Source: G963674505 sp964575975 (GTDB taxonomy: Bacteria; Desulfobacterota; Desulfobacteria; Desulfobacterales; SKZT01). Taken from it: a stretch of DNA of 25,350 bases. The stretch lies in the NCBI GenBank assembly GCA_964575975.1, contig CAZNTU010000070.1, positions 1 through 25,350 of the forward strand, written 5' to 3'. Below the pieces are notes generated by a model, which did not search any database, was not told the origin of the DNA, and saw only the letters and a list, made by a program, of their open reading frames with translations. Within the stretch, counting starts at the first letter, position 1, and each line of letters begins with the position of its first letter. Positions 13,358 through 21,921 of this stretch are shown here, piece after piece. Both the position numbers and the translations under genes were made by a program.

Positions 13358-14231
13358 ATTCAGACAGCCCGTGAACCCGGAAATTTTCGGCGATTTCACG
13401 ATCAATCCCGAATTCGCGAACCTTCTGTCGAAAAGCGGGTTTACCGATTTCGACAGCGTCTTCCATTTCGACGGGGGCGAGGTCTTCAAACGAATAAAGG
13501 ACAGAAGCGTCGCGAAAATCGAAGTCTTCGGAGAAGACGGCCCCAAGTCGTGGTATCTGAAGCGCCACGAGGCGGAACTGATCGATAGAGGCGTCCGATT
13601 GTTTCCTGAATGCGAACGGCTTCCCGAAACCCAGGGTCTTCTGGAGTTCCGGAACATCGTCGATTTCCGAAAAAGCGGACTGGCATGCGTCAACCCCGTC
13701 GCGGCGGGGGAAAAGAGAATCGGCGGGTCCAAAGCGGTCTCGTTTCTCATCACGGAGGATTTTTCGCCTTTCGTGTCCCTCGAGTGGCTTCTGTTCAACC
13801 GTCCGGATTATTTCACCGGCCCGGGCGCGGAGGAGCGGAAGAAGGTCCTTATGGAAAGAATAGGGCGGTTCGCCGCTAAAATGCACGAAGCTGGGTTCAA
13901 TCACAAGGATTTCAACGCCACCCACATTCTTCTGGGATTTCGCGAAAACTTGTCCGGCCCTCCGGAGATCGCGCTGTTCGATTTGCAGAGGGTGGATCGC
14001 AAAAAGCTGTTTCGTTTCCGTTGGATCGTAAAAAGCCTCGCGGAATTGAATTACACCCTTTTAAAGGAATATTTCGGCGCGGAGGAAAGGGCGAATTTGT
14101 TTCTGGCCTGCAAAGGGACGGACAATCCGGGACTGTACGGCCGCTTTCAACAATTTTGGATCCGGCGCAAAACCGAACGCATCGCGCGGCACACGGAAAA
14201 CCTGATGAAAAGGCGCCGGGCGGGAAAATGA
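13317..14231 (+). CDS. WaaP-like LPS heptose kinase (kinase-fold protein 2)
   Basis: The 304-residue protein is closest to WaaP/RfaP, which phosphorylates heptose I of the inner core; this phosphate is important for outer-membrane barrier function. A presumptive ATP lysine lies in SWYLKRHEAEL (Lys82), the hinge-like stretch is SFLITEDFSPFVSLEWL (142-158), the catalytic loop is GFNHKDFNATHILL (193-206) with Asp198, and FDLQRV (221-226) is the metal-binding segment. In WaaP proteins the loop reads NHRDCYxCHFLL, which this matches well. The ATG at 13317 lies inside the WaaG-like gene (41-base overlap), an arrangement that suggests coupled translation; a GTG at 13371 is the only plausible alternative. 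The next glycosyltransferase overlaps its stop by four bases. Confidence 0.88.
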   Translation: MRESGRRKTFDPSEFRQPVNPEIFGDFTINPEFANLLSKSGFTDFDSVFHFDGGEVFKRIKDRSVAKIEVFGEDGPKSWYLKRHEAELIDRGVRLFPECERLPETQGLLEFRNIVDFRKSGLACVNPVAAGEKRIGGSKAVSFLITEDFSPFVSLEWLLFNRPDYFTGPGAEERKKVLMERIGRFAAKMHEAGFNHKDFNATHILLGFRENLSGPPEIALFDLQRVDRKKLFRFRWIVKSLAELNYTLLKEYFGAEERANLFLACKGTDNPGLYGRFQQFWIRRKTERIARHTENLMKRRRAGK

Positions 14232-15199
14232 ACGTTCTTGCCATAATCAGCAGGGACTTGCAAAAGGCGAGCACGCTGTTTCGCGTGGCGCAATACCTGG
14301 ATTTTTTCAAATCCAGAGGGATAGGCTTCGAGTTCGTTCATCGAAAATCCCTTTCCCGATCAATACTTTCGCGAGTTAGGTCCGCCGATCTTCTTTTCAA
14401 CCAGAAATGCCTCTTCGATTATTCGCTTGCCAAAAGAATGATCAACGAAAGCCGCCGCGCGATTTTCGATTTCGACGACGCCATATTCACCCGCCCCGGC
14501 AGGCGAGATTTCTTCATAACGAGAATACGGGTCAAAAGACGATTGAAGCTGTGGCTGTCGAAGGCGCATGCCGTGACCACGCCCAACCGGTATCTGGCGG
14601 ATTACGCGCGTCAATATTCGGAGTCCGTGAAGATTGTTCCAATGGCTTTGGATCTGGAAGTTTGGCGGCCGAAAAAAGGAAATGGAGGCGAGGGGCCTGT
14701 GGTCGGATGGGCCGGCGCCCCGGTGAACGTGCCTTTGATAGAAAAATTGGAACCCGTGCTTTCCCGATTGAAAAAAAAATATCCCCGTATTATAATCGCG
14801 GTGCTTTCAGGAAAAAAGCCCCGATTCGATTTCCCCTTCGACTATCATCCGTTTCTTCCCGGAAAAGAGGCAGAGTTCATACAAAGTCTTGACATCGGAC
14901 TTCTTCCGCTCCAAAATGACGAGTTTTCGAGGGGGAAGTCGCCGATCAAGGCCATCCAGTACCTTGCCTGCGGAGTCCCTGTGGTCGGAAACGTTTTCGG
15001 CGCCACGAAAGAAATCCTGAACGAAGAAAACAGTATCGCGGTCGAGAAGCCCGAGGACTGGATCGCGGGATTGGAAAGACTGGTGGCGTCTCCTGAATTG
15101 ACGGCCTCCATGGGAGAATCCGGACGAGAACATGCGGAAAGGAATCACGACATTTTAAAAGTTCGGGAAAAGCTATTGAATGTCATATGCGAGAATTGA
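14228..15199 (+). CDS. Glycosyltransferase (GT-B fold, family 4-like)
   Basis: The product has 323 residues and starts MNVLAIISRDLQKASTLFRV at the ATG (14228) that overlaps the kinase stop (ATGA). The N-terminal half contains the FDFDDAIF segment, seen in a branch of GT4-like enzymes with short acceptor domains, and ends with TTPNRYLADYA and VPMALDLEVWRP. The C-terminal donor domain has VVGWAGAPVNV, LPLQNDEFSRGKSPIKAIQY and CGVPVVGNVFGATKEIL, where the conserved glutamate of the family is replaced by a K-S-P-I-K pattern typical of this branch. Its role is most likely adding a sugar to the LPS core or a linked surface glycan, given the kinases and ligase in the same operon. Donor and acceptor are unknown. 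Confidence 0.85.
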   Translation: MNVLAIISRDLQKASTLFRVAQYLDFFKSRGIGFEFVHRKSLSRSILSRVRSADLLFNQKCLFDYSLAKRMINESRRAIFDFDDAIFTRPGRRDFFITRIRVKRRLKLWLSKAHAVTTPNRYLADYARQYSESVKIVPMALDLEVWRPKKGNGGEGPVVGWAGAPVNVPLIEKLEPVLSRLKKKYPRIIIAVLSGKKPRFDFPFDYHPFLPGKEAEFIQSLDIGLLPLQNDEFSRGKSPIKAIQYLACGVPVVGNVFGATKEILNEENSIAVEKPEDWIAGLERLVASPELTASMGESGREHAERNHDILKVREKLLNVICEN

Positions 15200-15251
15200 T
15201 TGTTCGCGAGCTGGTTTTTTTTTAGAATTTAACGATACGGAAGAATGCCAT

Positions 15252-15983
15252 ATGGCCAAGTTTTTCGATCTGGTCGCCAGGAAAATTCTCTTCAAGGACA
15301 AAAGGAACTTGCAATCCCTGGACGATCCGTATCTGGCAATGAGAAAATTGTTGAAGGGACGCAAAGTCGCGGTCGCCTTAGACGCGGGCGCCAGCAACGG
15401 GAGAATTTCCAGACGGCTTTTGAAGTACTTTCCTGGGGTGGATGTCTATGCGTTCGAACCGAACCCGTTTTACAAGCCTGTGCTTGAAGACTTCGAGCGG
15501 TCCGAAAGACGGTTTCATCCTCGATATTGGGCGCTGTCCGACGCGGAGGGCCAGGTGGAGCTAAAGATCGCGGCGTCCGCAGGAAACACGTCGCTGTTCA
15601 AACCGGGTCCGCGCTTAGAACAGTACCAGCCGGAAGGCGCCCGAATAGAAAGAGTCGAAAGTGTCCGGGCGGTCACGCTGGACGGATGGGCCAAGGAGGA
15701 AAAACTGAACGGCGTTCAACTGATGAAATTCGATATCCAAGGCGCCGAGGTCTTCGCGTTGAAGGGCGCGACGAGACTGCTTTCCGAATCCACGCTTCTC
15801 GTCTACACCGAGGTGATGTTCAATCGCATGTACGAGGGAGGCGGGCTGGTTTACGACATAGACCGGGTTTTGAGGCCCCACGGTTTCGCCTTGTACGATA
15901 TTTACAAGCCCAAGCACGACGGAAACGGCATGCTTCTTTGGGCCAACGCGATATTCGTCCACACCGGACGCTTGGGGATGTGA
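15252..15983 (+). CDS. FkbM family methyltransferase
   Basis: The 243-residue protein has a Rossmann-like SAM-binding domain: motif I is VALDAGASNGRISRRLLKYF (41-60), the acidic end of beta-strand 2 is VYAFEPNPF (65-73), and LMKFDIQGAEVFALKGA is the FkbM signature in which Asp and Glu act near the active site. FkbM enzymes methylate sugar or polyketide hydroxyls, and in glycan loci they typically cap or decorate sugars. The ATG at 15252 is preferred: GGAA is nine bases upstream and the protein then begins MAKFFDLVARK. An in-frame ATG at 15180 lies inside the previous gene and would add 24 atypical residues. A 52-base spacer separates it from the glycosyltransferase. Confidence 0.88.
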   Translation: MAKFFDLVARKILFKDKRNLQSLDDPYLAMRKLLKGRKVAVALDAGASNGRISRRLLKYFPGVDVYAFEPNPFYKPVLEDFERSERRFHPRYWALSDAEGQVELKIAASAGNTSLFKPGPRLEQYQPEGARIERVESVRAVTLDGWAKEEKLNGVQLMKFDIQGAEVFALKGATRLLSESTLLVYTEVMFNRMYEGGGLVYDIDRVLRPHGFALYDIYKPKHDGNGMLLWANAIFVHTGRLGM

Positions 15984-16105
15984 TGCCGTATACGCGACCG
16001 TTGATACCGATCGGATGCGAAAAATCCCTTATCGGCGCTCGACCTTTCCTCCTTGTCCGACCGGGCGTCGAAATGTTTCGGTGGGAGGAGCGTCCCTAGA
16101 GGACA

Positions 16106-16924
16106 ATGCCGAAATCCGAAAAAACGTCGAAATACGGCATAACCTGCCTGGCGAGGGAAACGAAACTGAATTTGTCTCCCTCCAGATGGCTTTCCGTGGT
16201 GGAGAAGGCTTCGGAAGCCCCCTTGCGGACGATCAAGAACGACGGTTTGAAACGCACCGTCATAGCCGCGCTTGCGCCATGGGGACAGGTTTGCCTCCAC
16301 GATTTCGAATGGGGCCTCAAAAAAAGCCTGCTTTCCCCTTTCCGGCCCTTCAGGGGAACGAACGTCTGGAAACGTTGGCTGGCGCTGATCGAAATGGAGA
16401 TCCCCGTTACGGAACCTCTGCTCTACCTGGAAATCAGGGAGGGGCTCTTTGTAGTCCGGACTTGTCTTGTCACCCGGTGGATCGACGGAGAAAATTTAGG
16501 ACGCGCGGCGCAAAGAAAAGACGAGATTTCCGAAAAACGGTTCCGCGCTTTGCTGAAAAAGGCGGCCGAACTGGCTGCGGGATTCCATGGGGCCGGGTTT
16601 GTTCATGGCGACATGAAATGGTCGAATTTTCTTTGGACAGAAGGGCCGCCGGAAAAAGTGCTTTTGAGCGACATGGACCATGTGGAGAAAACGGGCGCGG
16701 CGGAAAAGCAGGCCGGAGACTTGGCGCGGTTCGTGCTCTCCGCCGTGGAGTTCGGTTTCGGCTGGGACGCGGCCAACGACCTGACACGCTGGTATTTCGA
16801 CAGCCGAAGCGTTCGCCCCGTCGGGTTCGAAAAGTATCTGAACAAACATATCGATAGAAAAAAAGGCAAATACGAAAGTCGCAACGCAAACCTTTATTCC
16901 GGCCGGACCGCGAATGATTCGTGA
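16106..16924 (+). CDS. LPS-kinase-like protein 3 (divergent WaaP/InaA fold)
   Basis: A 272-residue protein with the catalytic half of an LPS sugar kinase: hinge-like VVRTCLVTRWIDGENLG (116-132), catalytic loop GFVHGDMKWSNFLW (164-177) with Asp169 and Asn174, and LSDMDHVEK (187-195) with the metal aspartate, followed by DLARFVLSAVEFGFGWD. In related kinases the ATP-binding lysine sits in a VKRF-type strand; here the matching strand appears to be VCLHDF (62-67), with His65 at that position, so activity is uncertain. The ATG at 16106 has AGAGG just upstream, about 120 bases after the FkbM gene; the gap 15984-16105 holds nothing I recognise. The downstream ligase overlaps its end by 11 bases. Confidence 0.8.
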   Translation: MPKSEKTSKYGITCLARETKLNLSPSRWLSVVEKASEAPLRTIKNDGLKRTVIAALAPWGQVCLHDFEWGLKKSLLSPFRPFRGTNVWKRWLALIEMEIPVTEPLLYLEIREGLFVVRTCLVTRWIDGENLGRAAQRKDEISEKRFRALLKKAAELAAGFHGAGFVHGDMKWSNFLWTEGPPEKVLLSDMDHVEKTGAAEKQAGDLARFVLSAVEFGFGWDAANDLTRWYFDSRSVRPVGFEKYLNKHIDRKKGKYESRNANLYSGRTANDS

Positions 16925-18146
16925 CAAAGTAAAAGACAATATTTTTCCCGTTTTATATAGCATTTTTTTCGTGGGCTTCTTCTTTTTTCCTTCCACGAAA
17001 ACCCTCAGCAACTTCTTTTACGTTTTCGTGGCATTTCCCTTTCTCGGGATGGCGTTGTTCAAGAAGGTCGATTTTCTCGGGATGTTCGCGAGCAAGGCGT
17101 TTGTGATCTCCCTTGTCTTTTTGTTCTACATGTGGCTTACGCTATTCTGGGCCAAGGATTTCAACGGGTCGGACATTATGCAGTATGGAAGGCGCGTGCT
17201 GTACATAGCGTGCTTCTTGGCGGCGACCGTCCATCTGATCCGGTCCTGCCCGGATTTCTTGCGGCGTTTGACGATTCTTTTCTGTTGGACCGCCGCCATT
17301 GTTTCGGTGGTATATTCCGTTTATTATTATATGCGCAACCCGTTTCCGGAGAATCGGCTTTGGGGCTACGGGCTTCTGCACAATCCGATAAGGACGGCTT
17401 CGGTTTACGGGGTGGCCCTTGTCGGATGCCTCTATTTGGCCTTTAAGAGGCGGAGCGGAAAGGATGTCGTCGTATACGGGATCGTCGCGATTTCGATATT
17501 GGCCTACATGCTGCTTTCCCAGGCCAGAGGACCGGTGGTTTCGATCGTGATCACGATGATCGTATGGCAGGCGATCCTTTTCTATAAAGTGGGTTTGAAG
17601 CGGGGACTGTCGGGGAAATTCGCGTTGCTGCTGGTACTGTTTCTGTTCGCGGTGGCGGGTTTGTTTGTCGCGTTTCCCGAATTCTTTCGCTATTTCGTGC
17701 TGGAGCGGGGATTGTCCTATCGTCTGGAAATCTGGGGGAATTTCCTGAAGATGATAGAATCCGACCCGTTTTTCGGCTACGGTTTGAACGCGGACACGAC
17801 GACGTTCATGTCCGACGGGCGGGAGTTTTTGCATCCCCACAGCGTCTACATGGCCACCTTTTATTACGGAGGGCTGATCGGCCTGATTCTGCAGTTCGTC
17901 CTGATCGGATACTGCCTGTTCAAATCCGCCACTATGAAAAGCCGTCCGGAGAGCTTCCTTGCTACGTGCTCCCTTCTTTTCGGCGCTCTATGCATCGCCA
18001 CCGACGGCAATACTCTGATCCAGCATCCGAAGCCTTTCTGGATTTTCCACTGGTTTCCCGTGGCTTTGGCGGCGGCGTTCGAGCTGGAAGAAAAGGTTGC
18101 CGTCTTCGAATCGTCAGGTGGCAATGTCGTCGGCTCTCAAGCGTAA
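16914..18146 (+). CDS. O-antigen ligase family protein (WaaL-like)
   Basis: This 410-residue polytopic membrane protein has about 11 hydrophobic segments and the features of the Wzy_C/O-antigen ligase family. Between two membrane pairs lies LLSQARGPVVS (about 199-209), with the conserved arginine. A large periplasmic loop near 250-320 contains RLEIWGNFLKMIESDPFFGY, the glycine-rich turn and the catalytic-type HPHSVYMATFYYGG segment. WaaL transfers undecaprenyl-linked O-polysaccharide to the lipid A-core in the periplasm; Wzy polymerases have similar topology, so polymerase remains an alternative. Position at the end of a core-biosynthesis operon favours ligase. The ATG at 16914 overlaps the preceding stop. 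The gene converges on the methyltransferase gene with 17 bases between the stops and no visible terminator. Confidence 0.88.
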   Translation: MIRDKVKDNIFPVLYSIFFVGFFFFPSTKTLSNFFYVFVAFPFLGMALFKKVDFLGMFASKAFVISLVFLFYMWLTLFWAKDFNGSDIMQYGRRVLYIACFLAATVHLIRSCPDFLRRLTILFCWTAAIVSVVYSVYYYMRNPFPENRLWGYGLLHNPIRTASVYGVALVGCLYLAFKRRSGKDVVVYGIVAISILAYMLLSQARGPVVSIVITMIVWQAILFYKVGLKRGLSGKFALLLVLFLFAVAGLFVAFPEFFRYFVLERGLSYRLEIWGNFLKMIESDPFFGYGLNADTTTFMSDGREFLHPHSVYMATFYYGGLIGLILQFVLIGYCLFKSATMKSRPESFLATCSLLFGALCIATDGNTLIQHPKPFWIFHWFPVALAAAFELEEKVAVFESSGGNVVGSQA

Positions 18147-18163
18147 TGATGCGAATGTAGCCA

Positions 18164-18946
18164 TTAACCGGATTTGGACCGGTATATCCCCAGCAGGTAG
18201 GCGCTCCATCGAGGGGAGTTGAAGTTCCTCAGAAACGGAAACGGGTCCGTGGCAAGGGTGCGAACCGTTTTGAAGAAAAGGCGGATCGCCTGGTTTTTCC
18301 AGGTTTTGTTTTCGCATCTTCGAAAATTTTTAGGCTCGAATCCTCCTATGTATTCCAGGAAAAGCTTTTCCAGTCCGAAAGCGGACTCGAACCTTTCCCA
18401 CCGGCGCGCGTCCATGGCTTCCAGGTTGTGCATGGACAGCAGTTTCGGCGCTAGCCGTTTCAAGATCCTGCCGTTGAATCCGCCGAAATTGGGAACGCCC
18501 AGGACGAGAAGGCCGCCTTTTGTTAAAAGGCCGACATGCCGCTGCACGACATCCTCGAGATCGTCGAAATGTTCGATGAATCCCATGGAAAAGACCAGGT
18601 CGAATCGCGGCAGGTCGGAGAGGTCGTCGAAGAAATCACGGTTGTATATGGTGATTTTCAGGCCGAGGGCGTCGAAATTCTCCTTGGTTTTCCGGCAGCC
18701 GATGTCGGAATAGTCCATGGCGTAGGCTTCGTAGCCCCGGTATTTCGAGAGATAGGCAAGAAACTGCCCCGGCGCTCCTCCAATCTCCATAGCCGTCAGT
18801 CTTCCCTCCGGAAGAAAACGATCCAGGACTTTCAAAATCTCCTTGTTGATCGGGTGCTTGTCGCCCGATTCGACAATGGAAGGAAGCTTCGCCTTGTCCC
18901 AAACCTCTTCCCAATGCTTTTTCTCCGTCAAACGTCCCTTTTCCAA
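18164..18946 (-). CDS. Class I SAM-dependent methyltransferase
   Basis: The 260-residue product has a SAM-binding domain with motif I AMEIGGAPGQFLAYLSKY (about 51-68), an acidic strand end YAMDYSD, and the post-II segment FDLVFSMGFIEHFDDLEDVV resembling UbiE-type enzymes, followed by LTKGGLLVLGVPNFGGFNG. The C-terminal third is unusual and may hold the substrate site. The start is taken as a TTG at 18946, because GAGGA precedes it at good spacing and no ATG occurs before motif I; the frame stays open upstream within the glycosyltransferase gene, where it is a shadow. It follows that gene by 23 bases and likely acts on the same glycan. The methyl acceptor is unknown. Confidence 0.85.
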   Translation of the reverse strand: MEKGRLTEKKHWEEVWDKAKLPSIVESGDKHPINKEILKVLDRFLPEGRLTAMEIGGAPGQFLAYLSKYRGYEAYAMDYSDIGCRKTKENFDALGLKITIYNRDFFDDLSDLPRFDLVFSMGFIEHFDDLEDVVQRHVGLLTKGGLLVLGVPNFGGFNGRILKRLAPKLLSMHNLEAMDARRWERFESAFGLEKLFLEYIGGFEPKNFRRCENKTWKNQAIRLFFKTVRTLATDPFPFLRNFNSPRWSAYLLGIYRSKSG

Positions 18947-18969
18947 GTTGGTTCCTCGTTTAAGATTTT

Positions 18970-20115
18970 TTATATAGTTGCAAGAAGAGAACGATAGAGT
19001 TCCGTCGTGTTCGAAATCATTTTCCGGGAGGTGTATTTTTCGAGCACTATGTTTCTGAGGCTTTTGCCTATCTCGGCGCGTTTCCCGCCGGCCATTTTTC
19101 CAATTTTCACCATGGCGGAGGCAAGTTGGGCCGGCGATCTTGGCTCCACGAGGATTCCAGGGCACGGCGACGTCAATATTTCCGGGATGCCGCCCACTGC
19201 CGAGGCGATCACCGGTCTCTCGCAGGCCATGGCTTCCAGAAGGGACAAAGGATGTCCTTCCGAAAGCGATGGAAGAACGAAACAATCCAATCCCGCCAAG
19301 ACCTGCGGAATATCGCTTCGAAATCCCAAAAAACGGACTCGGCTTTCCATGGACGTTTTTTCGATCCGGCTCTTCAGTTCGCTTTCCAAAGGCCCCGAAC
19401 CGGCCACGACCAACCAGGAACCGGGGATTTCATCCAGCACTTTCGAAAAGGCGCGCAAAAGAAATTCATGCCCCTTCACCGGGGCCAACCGTCCAACCGT
19501 CCCGAACACGACAGCTTCCTTTTCCTCGATCCCGATGCGTTTACGGGCGTTTTCCAGGTCGATGCTCTCGACTGAAAACGCCTCCTCGTCGATACCGTTA
19601 TAGATCGTGGCCACTTTGTCAGGTTTCAAACGAGGATTCGTTTTCAGAATATCCTTCCGGACCGCGTCGGACACGGCAACGATCTTCGATACGCGCTTGA
19701 AGACGAAAAAATTGGCGAGTTTTCTTCCGAAATTCCGGGTGCGGTTTCTCCCGTGAACGGTCGCGACAACCTTGGCGTCCGTTCCTGCCAACCACGAGCC
19801 CAAAGCGCCGTAGACTGTCGGCTTGTGCCTCTGGCAATGCACGATGTCGATGCCATGGCACCTGATTATTTTCGATACCCGGAAAACGACGAACGGATTG
19901 AAGCTTCTCACGCTTTTCGATCCCAAACACAAGATCGTAAAACGCTTGTCAAGTTGGGAGCTACCGTCTCTCTCGCCATGAAGGTAGCAAAGCGTCTGCC
20001 GGAAATTTTCCCGCGAAAGGCCTTCGACCAACTTGTCAAGAAGGACGAATTTCTTGTCCTTGTTTTGTAGAATATGAAGAATTTTAATTGATTTTCGTTC
20101 GCAAGTGTTTTCCAT
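18970..20115 (-). CDS. Glycosyltransferase family 4
   Basis: A 381-residue GT-B enzyme. The N-terminal domain opens KSIKILHILQNKDKKFVLLD and includes DIVHCQRHKPTVYGALGSWL, typical of the acceptor side. The linker reads IVAVSDAVRKDIL and ATIYNGIDEEAF. The C-terminal domain has FGTVGRLAPVKGHEFLLRAF, VVAGSGPLESELKSRIE and the donor-binding SEGHPLSLLEAMACERPVIA with both conserved glutamates, so it should be active. It is translated from an ATG at 20115 and is the first gene of a two-gene minus-strand unit converging with the LPS operon, so a role in LPS core or other surface glycan assembly is inferred. The sugar donor cannot be told from sequence. Confidence 0.92.
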   Translation of the reverse strand: MENTCERKSIKILHILQNKDKKFVLLDKLVEGLSRENFRQTLCYLHGERDGSSQLDKRFTILCLGSKSVRSFNPFVVFRVSKIIRCHGIDIVHCQRHKPTVYGALGSWLAGTDAKVVATVHGRNRTRNFGRKLANFFVFKRVSKIVAVSDAVRKDILKTNPRLKPDKVATIYNGIDEEAFSVESIDLENARKRIGIEEKEAVVFGTVGRLAPVKGHEFLLRAFSKVLDEIPGSWLVVAGSGPLESELKSRIEKTSMESRVRFLGFRSDIPQVLAGLDCFVLPSLSEGHPLSLLEAMACERPVIASAVGGIPEILTSPCPGILVEPRSPAQLASAMVKIGKMAGGKRAEIGKSLRNIVLEKYTSRKMISNTTELYRSLLATI

Positions 20116-20464
20116 TTCCGATCGAACTTTCGTCTTTTTAAGGAATGCGCGCCGGATCGAACAATTGGAGCGCCCTCATGATCTCGAAAAAAACTGGCTT
20201 CTTAGTTTGTGAAACGGCTACGATTATCCGTTTTAAACAAGGGAATTGCAAGAAAAAAGCGATTTTCCGCAAATGCAAAGGAGTGGCGCGAGCGGACAGG
20301 GACGGCTTGAAAAACTGCTGTATTTCAGTTGACAAAAAGAGAGTTCCCGTTTAACTGTTCTAAAATTCGCGGTTACCGTTCCGATCGACGTTTGACGAAT
20401 ACATGAAAATCGCGGCACCGGTTCGAACGAATCCTGTAATTGACTTGACAGGCCGAATACAACT
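20116..20464. other. Divergent intergenic region upstream of HD-GYP regulator
   Basis: This 349-base stretch between two divergent genes should hold both promoters. A perfect -35 hexamer TTGACA stands at 20329-20334, but no good -10 follows at standard distance (TAACTG at 17 bases). The left copy of the repeat pair (20379-20400) is here. I see no coding sequence, and the AT-rich part near 20200-20360 shows no strong hairpin. Confidence 0.5.
20379..20400 (+). repeat. Left copy of a 22-bp repeat flanking the HD-GYP/YebG block
   Basis: The 22 bases (core CGATCGACGTTTGACGAAT) match 22546-22567 in the same orientation at 20 of 22 positions. Beyond it, both copies also share CCGGTTCG some 20 bases downstream (20418-20425 here; 22582-22589 at the other copy). 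The two copies bracket the plus-strand block 20465-22488. Confidence 0.65.
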
Positions 20465-21631
20465 ATGACCGATTCATCTTACGAAAAATACCGCATCATG
20501 ATCGTGGATGATGTTCCGATAAATCTGCGGATTCTAGAAAGCATTCTGACCAAACGAGGATATCAGGTGTTCGCCCACACTACCGGGGAAAAGGCATTAA
20601 AAGCGGCGGCCGAAAGACGGCCGGACCTGATTCTCATGGACATCGACATGCCGGGCCTAAATGGCTACGAGGTATGCCAACGTTTGAAGCAAGACGCTAA
20701 GCTCAAGGACATCCCGGTCCTGTTCGTGAGCGGTCTGAGCGACGCCGAAGACAAGGTGAAGGCGTTCGAGGTGGGCGGTGTGGACTACGTGACCAAACCT
20801 TTCCAGGCCAAGGAAGTGCTGGTGCGAGTCAAGACTCAGATCGACCTCTGCAGGATGCGTCGGGAATTGGAGGTGCGCAATCGTTTCCTGGAGGAACTGG
20901 TCCAGAAAAAAGTCAACGAAATCCAGGATTCGCAATTGGCAACTCTCTTGGCCATCTCCAAGTTGGCGGAGTTCCGCGACCGGGAAACTGGCCAACACAT
21001 CGAGCGCACGCGGATATTCTGCAGGATGCTCGCCAGGCGATTGTTGAAAAATCCCCGCTATGCCGAGCGCATCACGAATTCCTTCGTAGAAAACATCTTC
21101 TATGCCGCCCCTCTCCACGATATCGGAAAGATCGGCATCCCCGACAGAATCCTGCTGAAACCGGGAAAGCTCGCCCCGGATGAATTCGAGATCATGAAAA
21201 CCCATACCGCCATCGGGGCGATGACATTGAAGAGCGTTCAGGAACGGTATCCTTACAACGCTTTTATAAACATGGGCGTGACCATCACGGGATGCCACCA
21301 CGAGAAATGGGACGGCAGCGGCTATCCCGAAGGGCTTGCCGCCGAGGAGATTCCCTTGAGCGCCAGGATCATGGCTTTGGCGGACGTTTACGACGCTCTG
21401 CGGTCGAGACGTCCCTATAAGGCGCCCCTTTCACGGGAAAAATGCAACGAGATCATTCTCGAAAAAGCGGGCACGTATTTCGATCCGGATGTCGTGGATG
21501 CGTTCCTGAGCCTGGAGAACGAGTTCGACGCGGTTTACAAACGGCTGAAGGATGATGGCTTGGAAGACCCAACGGACCAAGTCCGGCACGGGGCGGATCA
21601 TTTTTTTGACAAGGTCGAAGAATGCCGATGA
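20465..21631 (+). CDS. Response regulator with HD-GYP domain (c-di-GMP phosphodiesterase type)
   Basis: The 388-residue protein joins an N-terminal receiver domain (about 10-125) to a C-terminal HD-GYP domain (about 155-355). In the receiver, the acidic pair is Asp15-Asp16, the phospho-acceptor Asp59 (LILMDIDMPG), the switch Ser89 and the conserved Lys111 (VTKPF). In the output domain, HD is at 218-219 (APLHDIGKIGIPD), followed by HHEKWDGSGYPEG (278-290) with GYP at 286-288 and ADVYDAL (306-312). All catalytic residues are present, so hydrolysis of cyclic di-GMP to GMP/pGpG controlled by phosphorylation is predicted. No cognate sensor kinase is adjacent. The ATG at 20465 has only a weak ribosome site. 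A short coiled stretch (130-155) links the domains. Confidence 0.95.
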   Translation: MTDSSYEKYRIMIVDDVPINLRILESILTKRGYQVFAHTTGEKALKAAAERRPDLILMDIDMPGLNGYEVCQRLKQDAKLKDIPVLFVSGLSDAEDKVKAFEVGGVDYVTKPFQAKEVLVRVKTQIDLCRMRRELEVRNRFLEELVQKKVNEIQDSQLATLLAISKLAEFRDRETGQHIERTRIFCRMLARRLLKNPRYAERITNSFVENIFYAAPLHDIGKIGIPDRILLKPGKLAPDEFEIMKTHTAIGAMTLKSVQERYPYNAFINMGVTITGCHHEKWDGSGYPEGLAAEEIPLSARIMALADVYDALRSRRPYKAPLSREKCNEIILEKAGTYFDPDVVDAFLSLENEFDAVYKRLKDDGLEDPTDQVRHGADHFFDKVEECR

Positions 21632-21921
21632 ACAAAGATCGTACGGGAGGTCCTCGAAAAGCGCGTATCATAGGGGACCTGGGCCGGAGGAGGAAAGTGC
21701 CAAGCTTTGGACATCTTCGCCTCCGCCTTGTCGCCGGCGGATGCTATTCCCCCCGAGCTTGCTGCCAGGGCCTCGGAACGTTACTGCCTGTCGAAAACCG
21801 GACCCGCACGCCGAAAACCGAATTTGTTCTACATAAGGTGAATCTTATTGAAAAAAAATACCCGGTTTGGTAATGTCGCCCTCTTGTTTCTAACGAATCG
21901 AAATAGGGGAGATTGCAGAGA
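21632..21921. other. Gap between HD-GYP gene and yebG
   Basis: Small open frames here (for example from 21622) have Arg/Cys-rich, proline-poor translations unlike proteins, and no ribosome sites. The last 90 bases before yebG are AT-rich and may carry its promoter, but no convincing -35/-10 pair or SOS operator is visible. Confidence 0.4.

Noticed and set aside
20329..20357. Promoter for the HD-GYP gene at TTGACA
   Set aside because: The -35 is perfect, but at 16-18 bases only TTAACT/TAACTG is found. Too weak to list as a promoter; mentioned in the intergenic entry.
21622..21873. Small plus-strand frame in the gap after the HD-GYP gene
   Set aside because: Arg/Cys/Gly-rich translation, no ribosome site, overlap with the HD-GYP end; looks like chance.
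21780..21921. SOS/LexA operator upstream of yebG
   Set aside because: YebG is LexA-controlled in E. coli, so I looked for CTGT-N8-ACAG and GAAC-N4-GTTC forms. Only a GAATTTGTTC-like fragment near 21822 is present, with wrong spacing.
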